A stretch of 64,000 nucleotides of DNA from Rosenbergiella metrosideri (GCF_022602565.1 NZ_JALBCV010000004.1:1-64000); one strand, 5' to 3'; positions 8,024 through 16,120 are shown, counted from the first letter of the stretch. Numbers and translations: made by a program. The notes: generated by a model not told the origin, from the letters alone.

Positions 8024-8779
8024 TCAAAAGTTAGTTGCTTTGACTAAAACATCAGAAGACTTAAATTTTTCGAGGTCATTAGGAATACCTAGCCCAAACA
8101 TACCTTTAAATTCTTCGCCTATATTATAATGCCCGATTACCGCTGCGTTCCGATTAATAAGATAGTTATATACAGGTGCGACATAGAATTCGCCCATAGA
8201 ATGATTATTCTCCGCTATCATTTTTTCTGCTGCGACACAAAAATCTTGTCCTCGTGCAAAATTATATATCCCTACTGAGGCCTCGGATGAAATGACTTCT
8301 TTCTCTCTTATTTCGACTACTCTTTCTTTGTCATTTAATCTTAAATATGACCATTTATCATCATTGGCTGTCATGGTCATGATCATCCCGTCGAGTTGAT
8401 TACTATCTAATACATTTAAATAATCATTGATATCAATATCGATCCATTGATCGCAATTAGCAATCATCAACTGAGATTGATTATTGATGTATTCTTGTGA
8501 TTTCAGAACGGTTTCGGCTGCTCCACCTGTAACTTTGTCAACTTCTAAAATAATACAGCTTTGACTTAGGTTTTTGAGTACCGTATACAGCGTAGTCTCT
8601 TGCAAGTGCTTCGATTGACAAATGAATATGAATCTATGCTCTCGATCAGGTTTAATGTTATTAACTACCAACTCGATCATTTTTTTATTATTGATAGTGA
8701 TCATGGGTTTGGGGTCGAGATAACCCGCATTTTTAAAACGACTCCCTTTTCCAGCCATCGGAATTACAATGTTTATCAT
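8024..8779 (-). CDS. Sugar-1-phosphate nucleotidyltransferase
   Basis: The N-terminus VIPMAGKGSRFKNAGYLDPK carries the full nucleotide-binding signature (G-K-G-S-R, then PK). ANCDQWIDIDIND supplies the metal-binding Asp after the central strand, and later YNFARG and AENNHSMGEFY resemble substrate-binding regions of bacterial NDP-sugar pyrophosphorylases. At 251 aa it is the minimal catalytic domain without a left-handed helix. It lies two bases after the cupin gene. The likely reaction is NTP + sugar- or polyol-phosphate to NDP-sugar + PPi, feeding the downstream glycosyltransferases. Which nucleotide and sugar are used is not visible. Confidence 0.82.
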   Translation of the reverse strand: MINIVIPMAGKGSRFKNAGYLDPKPMITINNKKMIELVVNNIKPDREHRFIFICQSKHLQETTLYTVLKNLSQSCIILEVDKVTGGAAETVLKSQEYINNQSQLMIANCDQWIDIDINDYLNVLDSNQLDGMIMTMTANDDKWSYLRLNDKERVVEIREKEVISSEASVGIYNFARGQDFCVAAEKMIAENNHSMGEFYVAPVYNYLINRNAAVIGHYNIGEEFKGMFGLGIPNDLEKFKSSDVLVKATNF

Positions 8780-8781
8780 GA

Positions 8782-9117
8782 TTATTCTTCACTTAGATAT
8801 TTATCATCTTTAACACTAGGATATTTAACAACCACTGTGGTCACGTTGGTCAGTGCATAGAAATCTGTCTCTTCACCAGGAAATATTGTAACGATATCAC
8901 CTTTCTTATATTTTTCTTTCTTCATTTCAGCCTCTCCTTCTATTATCACTGTGATTTCGGTAGCTATTTTATGAGTGTGAGGTTTTTCATAATCACCGAC
9001 ATGATAATGCTTTACAGCTATTTCAAAATCTTGTGTTAAACATACTGAAGGAAGAAAGTTTCCAACGAACCAACCTTTATACATAGTATCTAATCTATTT
9101 ATTATCAATCTAACCAC
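8782..9117 (-). CDS. Small cupin-domain protein heading the glycan operon
   Basis: A 111-residue single-domain cupin. The metal-binding motif 1 is visible as KHYHVGDYEKPHTHKIATE and motif 2 as GDIVTIFPGEETDFYA, with VIIEGEAEM between. Small cupins like this occur in polysaccharide loci as sugar isomerases, epimerases or sensors. I cannot tell which applies here. The start is uncertain: GTG at 9117 has only a weak ribosome site, and an internal ATG (MYKGWF) would remove 11 residues. It is the first gene after the AT-rich promoter region and ends two bases before the nucleotidyltransferase. Confidence 0.72.
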   Translation of the reverse strand: MVRLIINRLDTMYKGWFVGNFLPSVCLTQDFEIAVKHYHVGDYEKPHTHKIATEITVIIEGEAEMKKEKYKKGDIVTIFPGEETDFYALTNVTTVVVKYPSVKDDKYLSEE

Positions 9118-9581
9118 CCATTTATTAATATGACCGACTATTCAGAACTTTTTAATTACTGACAAATAAATATTTTGTCTAATTATATTTAAACAACCAT
9201 ATTTATTTCATAAAAAGGTCTATATATGGCTAGGTATTCGATTTGAGCGACATAGTATATCGATTTTTATACGCTGTAAAACGCATTTCACAATACTTGA
9301 ACTATCTGTAATTTATTATAGCGATATTTTACTCTATAAAACATTATATTCACTATGCGAATATAGCTGTTAGATGAATTATTCAACATCAAAAGATCGT
9401 AGTTATAATAAACTACGACATTAAAAGTTTATTTTTAATATAAAATATAATAGATTACTTTTTACAATAATATTTTATAGGCTTAATTATTAATTTTCAT
9501 TATCTATTTAATGAAATAACCTTTCAGCTTCTAACATCTAAGAAATATATTATTGAAATATTAACGGAAGGAGGGAGTTAT
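9118..9581. other. AT-rich gene-free stretch upstream of the glycan operon
   Basis: About 460 bases of strongly AT-rich DNA separate the connector cluster from the cupin gene. I see no credible gene on either strand and no JUMPstart/ops element (the GGCGGTAG core). The promoter of the glycan operon presumably lies here, as do the 3' signals of the ymgB-like gene. Confidence 0.6.
9182..9211 (-). promoter_or_regulatory. Candidate promoter of the cupin/glycan operon
   Basis: On the minus strand a perfect TATAAT (9187-9182) follows ATGAAA (9211-9206) at 18 bases, about 65 bases before the GTG of the cupin gene. In DNA this AT-rich such matches arise easily, so this is only a candidate. Confidence 0.35.
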
Positions 9582-9908
9582 TTAGAAAATATCATCGGGT
9601 GTTATACCGACAATGATTTCGAGTGCACTACGTAAGAGAAGTGATTTGTCGATATCATGGGATAATTCGAGTTGTTTTACTAAGCTTATGATAATTGCCT
9701 TATTACTGATAGTACCCGTCTCCATCAATAATGTTTTCACAGTTCTTCCAAGAATTTTTTTTTCTTTTTCGAAGCGATTGTCGATGGTTGAGATAAAATC
9801 TACCGCCAAGGTTGCGTGCCCCATCAGACGGTAGTCAGCACTGTCTGTGAGCGTGTTGAATGACTTAGGAGGCATATCTCCTAGAAAGAAATCAATGTTT
9901 AGTGTCAT
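9582..9908 (-). CDS. YmgB/AriR-family biofilm and acid-resistance connector
   Basis: The second half (LGRTVKTLLMETGTISNKA, then LELSHDIDKS and LEIIVGITPDDIF) fits the pattern of E. coli AriR/YmgB, which reads LILSLIHSLE...LEIVLRYTADDM in the same places. That family is a set of small dimeric all-helical proteins that in E. coli act on the RcsCDB phosphorelay and reduce biofilm formation. Here the protein has about 45 extra N-terminal residues containing a DFFLGDMPPKSF segment. The ATG overlaps the 3' end of the preceding ymgA-like gene by 17 bases and has no good ribosome site of its own, so translation is probably coupled. Confidence 0.78.
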   Translation of the reverse strand: MTLNIDFFLGDMPPKSFNTLTDSADYRLMGHATLAVDFISTIDNRFEKEKKILGRTVKTLLMETGTISNKAIIISLVKQLELSHDIDKSLLLRSALEIIVGITPDDIF

Positions 9909-10185
9909 AGCGGTGAAGTGTATTGCTGCTTTCGAACAAAGAGCTTTGATTACGGAGAAATTGGCTTCGTTCTTGGTAATTTTTAGAGATGCTTTGTTTA
10001 ATCTCGACGATGCCTTGTAAACACGCCTCAGTTCTTTGCTGATTGACGGATATCTCTGCCATATCGGTCAATTGAGTCAGTAGGGATGAGGTCGTTATTG
10101 GACCACCCGACTTTAACAGTGCGATCACGGCTTCTCCTATGATGTCATCCACACATTTTTGAGTAAAGCCGCACTCGTTGACCAT
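9892..10185 (-). CDS. YmgA-like two-component connector protein
   Basis: A 97-residue helical protein. IGEAVIALLKSGGPITTSSLLTQL has the same G-x-A-V-x-x-L...gly...helix layout as the YmgB/YmgA family. Its position between ycgZ-like and ymgB-like genes mirrors E. coli ycgZ-ymgA-ariR. The C-terminal 25 residues (SSLFESSNTLHRYDTKH) look disordered. Start and upstream stop overlap as TAATG, a typical reinitiation arrangement. It is likely to modulate envelope-stress phosphorelay output, inferred from E. coli only. Confidence 0.65.
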   Translation of the reverse strand: MVNECGFTQKCVDDIIGEAVIALLKSGGPITTSSLLTQLTDMAEISVNQQRTEACLQGIVEIKQSISKNYQERSQFLRNQSSLFESSNTLHRYDTKH

Positions 10186-10430
10186 TAGTTCAATTCTCTT
10201 TCAAGTACCATTAACATCAAATCTTGATAACGTTTGATCTCCTCATCACTCTCTGCAAGCTCAATACAGTTCATGAGTTTGGCACAGATACTTTTGCGAT
10301 TAAGGCTTTTACCCGATTCGAGTAACTCGACGATGAGTCTCCCCATCAGTTGATCATCAGATAAATTTTCAATCATTGAAAAAGAGTTATTTTGCTTGGC
10401 AAGAGAAAATTCATGGTTTTGCTGACGCAT
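10185..10430 (-). CDS. YcgZ-like connector protein
   Basis: An 81-residue acidic helical protein. SMIENLSDDQLMGRLIVELLESGKSLNRK carries the family pattern of a helix, a Gly-Lys turn and a second helix with IELAES. AAGGAG lies six bases before the ATG. As the first gene of a ycgZ-ymgA-ymgB-like trio it corresponds to E. coli YcgZ, whose operon is repressed by BluR and induced by cold and blue light. Neither bluR nor bluF is present nearby, so the control here may differ. Confidence 0.68.
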   Translation of the reverse strand: MRQQNHEFSLAKQNNSFSMIENLSDDQLMGRLIVELLESGKSLNRKSICAKLMNCIELAESDEEIKRYQDLMLMVLERELN

Positions 10431-10569
10431 TTCTAGCTCCTTGTCTATTCATAGGCCGCTAACTATTCCCTACAAAATAAACAAATTACACGCACTTGTA
10501 CAGATAAGATTAAATAAATTGCTGTATTAAAGGATTCTTTACATATTAAGAGGGAGGTGAAGGGGGACG

Positions 10570-10596
10570 AGGGCTTGCTATGGAGGTACAAGCCCT
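10570..10596 (-). other. Intercistronic hairpin in the connector cluster
   Basis: An 8-bp stem (AGGGCTTG at 10570-10577 pairing with 10589-10596) lies 11 bases after the stop of the 99-residue gene. No T-run follows on the minus strand, so it may be a processing or stability element rather than a terminator. Confidence 0.35.
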
Positions 10597-10607
10597 ACTA
10601 GTTACGG

Positions 10608-10907
10608 TTAATCCTCATCGCGAGAAACCACGAGTCGTAAATCGGCCGGCGAACGGAGCGATGCGGATTCTAATTTATCCAGCCATCCGGCACGCTCTGG
10701 GGTGAGGCAGCCTAAACCTAGGTAACCCAGTAACCAGCGTCTTACTTCATGCATCAGTAGCAAACGGACTTCATCAGTTTCGCTTTCGGCCATTGCTTTA
10801 AGTTCGCTAACTAAATTATCCGTGGTGACTTCTTCCCTGTTGAAGATAAGGCGGATGGTAACTTCACCAATCAATTCATTACGCTTTACTTCATCAGAAA
10901 TATACAA
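10608..10907 (-). CDS. Fourth YmgB/YcgZ-type connector, TTG start
   Basis: The frame is open further upstream, but the start is set by a consensus AAGGAGG (10913-10919) five bases before a TTG at 10907, giving a 99-residue protein beginning (M)YISDEVKRNE. The core IGEVTIRLIFNREEVTTDN followed by ELKAMAESETDEVR shows the same two-helix pattern as the three downstream proteins, with a Pro/Arg-containing C-terminal extension. Membership of the YmgB family is inferred from this pattern and from adjacency. It is separated from the ycgZ-like gene by 177 bases. Confidence 0.6.
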   Translation of the reverse strand: MYISDEVKRNELIGEVTIRLIFNREEVTTDNLVSELKAMAESETDEVRLLLMHEVRRWLLGYLGLGCLTPERAGWLDKLESASLRSPADLRLVVSRDED

Positions 10908-11328
10908 ATAAACCTCCTTACATTGGAGTATGACATAACAACTTACTACATCTCTGAGTATAGCCCAACAATGCATTAATTCTAGTTCTAAGGCCTACCT
11001 GAGCGTTTAGTGAAGACGCAATACTCGTACCCTTAGGTCGAAATTAAGCTAAGTATAGGAGTTTATAAGTAACAATGTAAAGATATCCACATTAACACCA
11101 TGATAAATATCGGAATTTATAGGAATTCATATTCAAATTTTTCCATAAAATTTATCAATTTTCTTCGTGTACATGAGTACCTTCGCTTGTAGAGATTAGC
11201 GGATAAATAATAACTCTATGATTTATAAGATTTTAAATCCTAATATTTTCGCTTTATTTTCTTCCCTCTTACTTAACTTTAACCTCTTATCCGTAAAGGG
11301 TAAGAATTAATTAAGATCTTTCCTATCT
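10908..11328. other. Gene-free stretch between kinase and connector cluster
   Basis: About 420 bases without a credible gene. It lies between the 3' end of the kinase gene and the connector cluster, so it holds the connector promoter and leader. The middle is AT-rich. Confidence 0.5.
11052..11081 (-). promoter_or_regulatory. Candidate sigma-70 promoter of the connector cluster
   Basis: TTTACA (11081-11076) and TATACT (11057-11052) are spaced by 18 bases on the minus strand, each five of six consensus. This gives a leader of roughly 140 bases before the TTG start of the 99-residue gene. Confidence 0.4.
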
Positions 11329-12189
11329 TTAAAGCTGCTTGGCGAGCTGGAGAGCACCGTCTAACGCATCACCTTTGGGCTCAACCAACCTCTTACGCAA
11401 ATTTGTAGAGAGCCAAGGAGTTAAAGGTTTAGCCATGCCCCCAAATAATGCAATGTCATGCTGTGAGTCTTGCATAAGCGCGTTGATCATTATTTCAGCC
11501 TCAGCGGCGCAGGTTTTAACGAGATCCAATGCATGAGGATCATGTTGTAATGCGTAATCAAAAATACACTTAGCATACTGCGCCCAATCTTTGGGTTGGG
11601 CATGTTGAGTCCATAACAGCATTCTCTCTGCATTATGTTGAAATGTGCTCATGATATGATGCGTACAAGGGCTTTCGGCCAAGATCTTTTCATGTGCCAG
11701 CAGTGCCAAACGTAATGCTTTGTGCCCGAGTACGGCCCCTGAGGCAAGATCGGATAACATGACCCCCCATCCCCCGATCAGTTGAAAACGGTGACCGTCC
11801 CAAGTAGCACCTTGGCTGCCTGTCCCACAGATAAATATGGTACCGGGTCGACCTTGGTGGGCGCCGATACAGGCAGTTTCTACATCAGAAAGAATTTTGT
11901 GTCGTAGACCAGGAATATGCCACTGCGCGAGCCGTTGAAGAACACTTGGTACATTCGCACCTGCCAGCCCAGCGACTAAAGCACTCTCTTCGTATCGGCT
12001 TAGCGGTAAGTTTGCGAGGGTAAAAAGTTCAGTGATCACTGCCTCGACCTCCACTAATGCCGACTCAAAATGACTGTAGACGTTTCCTGTCCCACCGCGA
12101 CACTCGGCAAGCAGGCTACCCTGACTATCGACTAAACGTCCGCGACAATGTGTTCCGCCGCCATCTATACCTATTCTATACGTTGACAT
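11329..12189 (-). CDS. BadF/BadG/BcrA-type sugar kinase (glucosamine or GlcNAc kinase-like)
   Basis: An ASKHA-fold kinase of 286 residues. The phosphate-1 loop is RIGIDGGGTHCRGRL at the N-terminus, followed by GGTGNVYSH, the second phosphate/adenosine segments IFICGTGSQGA and GGWGVMLSDLASG, and IALFGGMAKPL near the C-terminus. These match the N-acetylglucosamine kinase/glucosamine kinase (GspK) group of the BadF/BadG family. The probable reaction is ATP-dependent phosphorylation of an amino sugar in the cytoplasm. It is transcribed in the same direction as crcB 67 bases upstream. No transporter or deacetylase is adjacent to help fix the substrate. Confidence 0.75.
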   Translation of the reverse strand: MSTYRIGIDGGGTHCRGRLVDSQGSLLAECRGGTGNVYSHFESALVEVEAVITELFTLANLPLSRYEESALVAGLAGANVPSVLQRLAQWHIPGLRHKILSDVETACIGAHQGRPGTIFICGTGSQGATWDGHRFQLIGGWGVMLSDLASGAVLGHKALRLALLAHEKILAESPCTHHIMSTFQHNAERMLLWTQHAQPKDWAQYAKCIFDYALQHDPHALDLVKTCAAEAEIMINALMQDSQHDIALFGGMAKPLTPWLSTNLRKRLVEPKGDALDGALQLAKQL

Positions 12190-12256
12190 CTTCCCTCTCT
12201 TTTTCCTCGACGCGAGGAATGTCCATTATTTATGTGCCAAGACTCTTCGTTGAGAA

Positions 12257-12634
12257 TTAGCTGATAACCGTCACCACTGCGAATCCTAATGCGGTCATCA
12301 ATAAGGAGCCGATTACATGCACCAGTATTGACCCTATGGCCCACAAATAGTTTCCAATCTGTAGCTGAGAAAAAACCTCCACCGAAAATGTTGAGAATGT
12401 GGTCATTCCGCCACAGAGTCCGGTTGTAATAAGCACTTTCCAGTAAGGATCAAGTTGTGGTTGACGTAGAAAATAGGCTGTTGCTCCACCGATAATAAAA
12501 CCACCAAGCAAATTAACCAGTAAGGTTCCTGGCGGTAAATTAGGGAATAGGCTATTTAACCTCAGTGTTAACAACCAACGAATCACACACCCTAATGAGC
12601 CTCCAATGATGACGGCTAATAATGATTTGAACAT
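12257..12634 (-). CDS. crcB: Fluoride ion channel CrcB/Fluc
   Basis: A four-helix membrane protein of 125 aa that exports fluoride as a dual-topology dimer. The signatures GGSLGCVIRWLL near the N-terminus, TLLVNLLGGFIIG in helix 2 and GLCGGMTTFSTF in helix 3 (containing the central Na+ site and the Phe-box region) are intact. The ATG at 12634 follows GGAGG by five bases. A TTG four codons earlier overlaps that ribosome site and is rejected. I looked for the fluoride riboswitch often found before crcB and did not recognise one. Confidence 0.9.
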   Translation of the reverse strand: MFKSLLAVIIGGSLGCVIRWLLTLRLNSLFPNLPPGTLLVNLLGGFIIGGATAYFLRQPQLDPYWKVLITTGLCGGMTTFSTFSVEVFSQLQIGNYLWAIGSILVHVIGSLLMTALGFAVVTVIS

Positions 12635-12991
12635 CTTATCCTCCAAAGAGAAAGCATGAGTTGATAGGGAGTTTTTGACTATTGAGCGTTAATCCGTCCT
12701 CCAATCGACGTGGGAGACTCGGATAAAGGAAATATTGTACGGAAAAGGTTACTGGCATAGTTTTTTCATCACGAGTCCTGACATATAAGCCATTAGCATG
12801 GGTAACGTTATATATCAGGCGTCATCATCCAAGAGAATCTTGGCGGTTGGGAAAGGTGGAGCACCATCACCTTATTAGGGAGCATACTGGATAGGGTCAT
12901 CCTCTGCAAGCTGTGACGAATCGCTCAGTTGAATAGTATTAATGCGAGATAAATCAGGAGGATTTGGTGCTTAGGTCATTGTAGAAATGAC
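12635..12991. other. Gene-free stretch between crcB and tRNA-Phe
   Basis: About 360 bases with no credible coding frame. It contains the upstream region of crcB and ends at the tRNA terminator. This is the place where an attachment site or integrase would be expected if the tRNA had been used for integration. None was seen. Confidence 0.5.
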
Positions 12992-13019
12992 AAAGCCCCG
13001 CATTTCTGCGAGGCCTTTG
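12992..13019 (-). terminator. Terminator of the tRNA-Phe gene
   Basis: An imperfect GC-rich hairpin (AAAGGCCTCGC with GCGGGGCTTT on the minus strand) begins 7 bases past the CCA end of the tRNA, with a short T-containing tail. It is the expected intrinsic terminator of a single-gene tRNA transcript. Confidence 0.6.
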
Positions 13020-13025
13020 AAAGAG

Positions 13026-13101
13026 TGGTGCCCGAACTCGGAATCGAACCAAGGACACGGGGATTTTCAATCCCCTGCTCTACCGACTGAGCTATTCGGG
13101 C
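13026..13101 (-). tRNA. pheV: tRNA-Phe (anticodon GAA)
   Basis: A 76-nt cloverleaf including encoded CCA. The acceptor stem is GCCCGAA with TTCGGGC, the D arm is AGCTCAGTCGGTAGAGC, the anticodon stem GGGGA/TCCCC encloses TTGAAAA with GAA at 13068-13066, and the T arm is GTTCGATTC. It differs from the E. coli tRNA-Phe by a compensating base-pair change in the acceptor stem. The gene symbol is by analogy, since copy identity (pheU or pheV) cannot be told. Its 3' end points toward the AT-rich accessory region. Confidence 0.96.
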
Positions 13102-13111
13102 AACGGGGCGA

Positions 13112-13140
13112 ATTAAACCCTATTCACGCTGCCTCGTCAA
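13112..13140 (-). promoter_or_regulatory. tRNA-Phe promoter with GC-rich discriminator
   Basis: TTGACG (13140-13135) and TTTAAT (13117-13112) are separated by exactly 17 bases on the minus strand. The bases after the -10 are TCGCCCC, the GC-rich discriminator typical of stringently controlled stable-RNA promoters. The 5' end of the tRNA lies ten bases downstream. Confidence 0.75.
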
Positions 13141-13200
13141 CACTCTTTGTTAAAATTAAATCCGTTTGCTCAACTTTGCGACAACTTGCTGAGTTTACCA

Positions 13201-15183
13201 TCATCTAGGCTGAGCTATAGCAGGTTTCGGCGTCGCGGTAGTCACCGGTTCTGTGGGTGTCGCCAAGATTGCTCCTGGATGGGCACTTTCTACCGGTAGC
13301 ATCGCGGGGACACCCTGGCCCGGCGTTAAACTGGTATCCGAGTCATGTGGCAGTATGATGTGGTCGAGTATTTTACGCATCACAGGCGCCGCCACTACAC
13401 CGTCACTCCCTCCATTTTCCAAAATCAGGGTAACGGCAACTTTAGGATCATCGAAGGGTGCGAAGGCCGTATAGAAGATATGATCACGTAAACGTACAGG
13501 GATCATTTTGGCATTATAGACTTGGTTTTGACGCAAGCTAAAGACCTGGGAGGTACCACTCTTCGCGGCAATACCATAGGGGGCGGTATGGAAGTATTTA
13601 TAACCCGTTCCATTTGGGGCATTCGCCATACCGAACATCGCGCGACGCACCAGTCCCCAGTATGGAGAATCCGCCGTTCCCACCTGAGTAAATTCTTCTG
13701 GTGCTTTATAAGGCTCGACTTGATTCCCCAACTGCTGCTTCTGTAGCAAGTGAGGGATCATGACTTTACCGTTGTTTAACAACGTAACGAGTGCCTTCTC
13801 CATTTGAATTGGCGTAGCAATCCAATACCCTTGTCCAATACCCACGGAGATGGTATCACCTTGGTACCACGCCTTTTTGCGCGCCTTCAATTTCCATTCA
13901 CGGCTAGGAAGTAGGCCACGGTACTCTTCATTAAGGTCAATACCCGATAACTTGCCGTAACCGAATTGACTCAACATATGATGTATTCGGTCGATACCCA
14001 TCATGTAAGCGACTTGATAGAAGAAGGTATCGGCTGACTCTTCGATAGCCCGCGTAACATTCAACATACCGTGGCCTGTTTTTTTCCAGTCACGATAGCG
14101 TCGGTCGGTTCCAGGGAGCGTCCAGGTTGGCGCACCGAAGAAACTCGTCTGCGGTGTAATCACATTATTTAATAGCGCAGACATCGCCATATAGGGTTTA
14201 ACCGTCGAGGCGGGAGGATAGAGTCCTTGAGTCACTCGGTTAATCAATGGCAAGTCTTTATCTTGCAGTAACTGTTTGTAAGATTGATAGCTTATCCCTT
14301 TAACAAACGGGTTTGGATCGTAACTGGGGCTTGATACCATCGCGAGGACGGAACCATCATGCGGATCTTCGACCAATACTGCAGCACGTTGGCCCACGAG
14401 CTGGCTTTCAACATATTGTTGTAAATGTAAATCTAGGGTCAGCCAGATATTCTTTCCAGCTGTCGGTGGCACTTCGTTCAACACACGTATGATACGCCCG
14501 TGGTTATCCACCTCGACCTCTTGATAGCCGGTTTTACCGTGTAGTGCTGACTCATAATAGCCTTCGATGCCCTGCTTACCGATATTATGATCGGCAGCGT
14601 AGTTTTCGCCAACGCCCTCTGCATTCAGGCGTTGCGCATCGCGGTCATTGATTTTCGAGACATAGCCTACGACATGTGCCAAGGAGGCGCCATAAGGGTA
14701 AAAACGATCTTGGAACGAGTTAATACTCACCCCAGGAAAACGGTATTCATTGACTGAGAAGCGGGCAATCTCTTCCTCACTCAACTCTTCTTTAACGATA
14801 ATCGGCTTATAGCGGCTTGTCGATTTCAGGCGTTTTTTGAAATCTACGATATCTTCTGGCGTAAGACCAATAATCGGCGCCAATTGATCCAACGTATCCT
14901 TCATATTAGTGATGTTGTAAGGTGTCAACTGGAGATCGTATTGCGTCACGTTTTGAACCAGCGGGATCCCATTACGGTCATAAATCATCCCACGCGTAGG
15001 CGCAATGGGGATCATTTTGATGTCGTTAGCATTGGATCGTGTTTGGTAATAAGCGTGTTGCCGAATCTGTAAGCGCCAGAGGTTAATTACGAGAATGGTA
15101 AAGCATAGGCATACAAAGCCTAACGCCACCAGCGCTCGACGGGTAAATAATTTTTTTTCAGTTTCAAAATTACGCAGATTCAT
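13201..15183 (-). CDS. Penicillin-binding protein 2 paralogue (MrdA-like D,D-transpeptidase)
   Basis: A 660-residue class B PBP close to E. coli PBP2 (633 aa). It has a cytoplasmic/TM start (RRALVALGFVCLCF), the PBP dimer-domain signature APTRGMIYDRNGIPL, VVGYVSKINDRDAQRL, and a complete transpeptidase: PASTVKP (Ser nucleophile), SADTFFYQ (SxN-type motif) and AKSGTSQVF (KTG-type box). The C-terminal 40 residues are Pro/Thr/Ala-rich and longer than in PBP2. ATG 15183 is preferred over TTGs at 15192 and 15189, but the ribosome site is weak. It stands alone rather than beside rodA/mrdB, like the second PBP2 of Salmonella, so it is probably an additional elongation-type transpeptidase. Confidence 0.85.
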   Translation of the reverse strand: MNLRNFETEKKLFTRRALVALGFVCLCFTILVINLWRLQIRQHAYYQTRSNANDIKMIPIAPTRGMIYDRNGIPLVQNVTQYDLQLTPYNITNMKDTLDQLAPIIGLTPEDIVDFKKRLKSTSRYKPIIVKEELSEEEIARFSVNEYRFPGVSINSFQDRFYPYGASLAHVVGYVSKINDRDAQRLNAEGVGENYAADHNIGKQGIEGYYESALHGKTGYQEVEVDNHGRIIRVLNEVPPTAGKNIWLTLDLHLQQYVESQLVGQRAAVLVEDPHDGSVLAMVSSPSYDPNPFVKGISYQSYKQLLQDKDLPLINRVTQGLYPPASTVKPYMAMSALLNNVITPQTSFFGAPTWTLPGTDRRYRDWKKTGHGMLNVTRAIEESADTFFYQVAYMMGIDRIHHMLSQFGYGKLSGIDLNEEYRGLLPSREWKLKARKKAWYQGDTISVGIGQGYWIATPIQMEKALVTLLNNGKVMIPHLLQKQQLGNQVEPYKAPEEFTQVGTADSPYWGLVRRAMFGMANAPNGTGYKYFHTAPYGIAAKSGTSQVFSLRQNQVYNAKMIPVRLRDHIFYTAFAPFDDPKVAVTLILENGGSDGVVAAPVMRKILDHIILPHDSDTSLTPGQGVPAMLPVESAHPGAILATPTEPVTTATPKPAIAQPR

Positions 15184-15296
15184 CGACAACAACTATTGGA
15201 GGGCCACAAAATTCAACGCCTATAATAATGGGATTCACTCTTAGCGCCAGTAACATTCGACGCTGAGACGAGATAAAGTGTGTCATTTAATAACAA

Positions 15297-15321
15297 AGAA
15301 GAGCGCCATAAGCGCTCTTCT
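15297..15321 (-). terminator. Terminator after deoD
   Basis: A perfect 10-bp stem (AGAAGAGCGC, 5-base loop) followed by TTTGTTATT on the minus strand, about 30 bases past the deoD stop. It ends the deo transcript before the PBP2 paralogue. Confidence 0.8.
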
Positions 15322-15351
15322 GCCTAACGATGATACGGATTAACTCACGAA

Positions 15352-16065
15352 TTAGTCACCTAGCAATACAGATTCCAGAGCAATCTTAATCATATCGTTG
15401 AAGGTGGTTTGACGCTCTTCAGCGGTCGTTTGCTCATGAGTACGGATATGGTCTGAAACCGTACAAATAGCTAACGCTTTCGCACCAAATTCTGCTGCAA
15501 CACCATAGATTCCAGCAGCTTCCATTTCAACCCCTAAAATGCCGTATTTTTCCATTACATCAAACATTTCAGGCTGAGGAGAGTAAAAGAGATCGGCAGA
15601 GAAGATATTTCCCACTTTTGCTTCTACGCCCAATGCTTTCGCCGCCGTTACCGCATTGTTGACCATATCGAAATCGGCAATCGCAGCAAAGTCGTGATCC
15701 TTAAAGCGCATACGGTTCACTTTCGAATCTGTACTGGCTCCAAGCCCAATCACGACATCACGTAGTTTGATCTGAGGCAGTACTGCGCCGCAAGAGCCAA
15801 CGCGAATAATTTTCTTTACACCAAACTCAGTAATCAGCTCTTTCGCATAGATCGAACAAGATGGAATACCCATTCCGTGTCCCATCACTGAAATTTTTCG
15901 TCCTTTATAGGTGCCGGTAAAACCCAGCATACCGCGAACGTTGTTAACTTCTACCGCGTTTTCAAGAAAGTTTTCTGCGATAAACTTCGCACGTAACGGA
16001 TCACCCGGCATCAATACGACGTCAGCGAAATCACCCATTTCTGCATTAATATGTGGAGTTGCCAT
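15352..16065 (-). CDS. deoD: Purine-nucleoside phosphorylase DeoD
   Basis: A 237-residue hexameric phosphorylase (E. coli 239 aa) that cleaves purine (deoxy)ribonucleosides with phosphate to base plus (deoxy)ribose-1-phosphate. Visible are [20 protein letters not shown] with the phosphate-binding Gly/Arg, [11 protein letters not shown], the nucleoside-binding [10 protein letters not shown], and VSDHIRTHE carrying the catalytic Asp. It is the last gene of a deoC-deoB-deoD operon, 55 bases after deoB. The ribose-1-phosphate formed is the substrate of DeoB. Confidence 0.96.
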   Translation of the reverse strand: MATPHINAEMGDFADVVLMPGDPLRAKFIAENFLENAVEVNNVRGMLGFTGTYKGRKISVMGHGMGIPSCSIYAKELITEFGVKKIIRVGSCGAVLPQIKLRDVVIGLGASTDSKVNRMRFKDHDFAAIADFDMVNNAVTAAKALGVEAKVGNIFSADLFYSPQPEMFDVMEKYGILGVEMEAAGIYGVAAEFGAKALAICTVSDHIRTHEQTTAEERQTTFNDMIKIALESVLLGD

Positions 16066-16120
16066 CTTTATCTTTTCCTTTTTACATTGTCGGCAGGGCT
16101 AATAAGCCACCCGATCACAA

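Noticed and set aside
9118-9560. JUMPstart/ops element for the glycan operon
   Set aside because: No GGCGGTAG core or extended JUMPstart sequence seen on the minus strand, so RfaH control is not supported.
12635-12800. Possible fluoride riboswitch before crcB
   Set aside because: The conserved GGCGATG...and pseudoknot elements were not found on the minus strand.
1-13025. att repeat of the tRNA-Phe 3' end
   Set aside because: No second copy of the T-arm/acceptor sequence was noticed in the window; the other boundary could lie outside.
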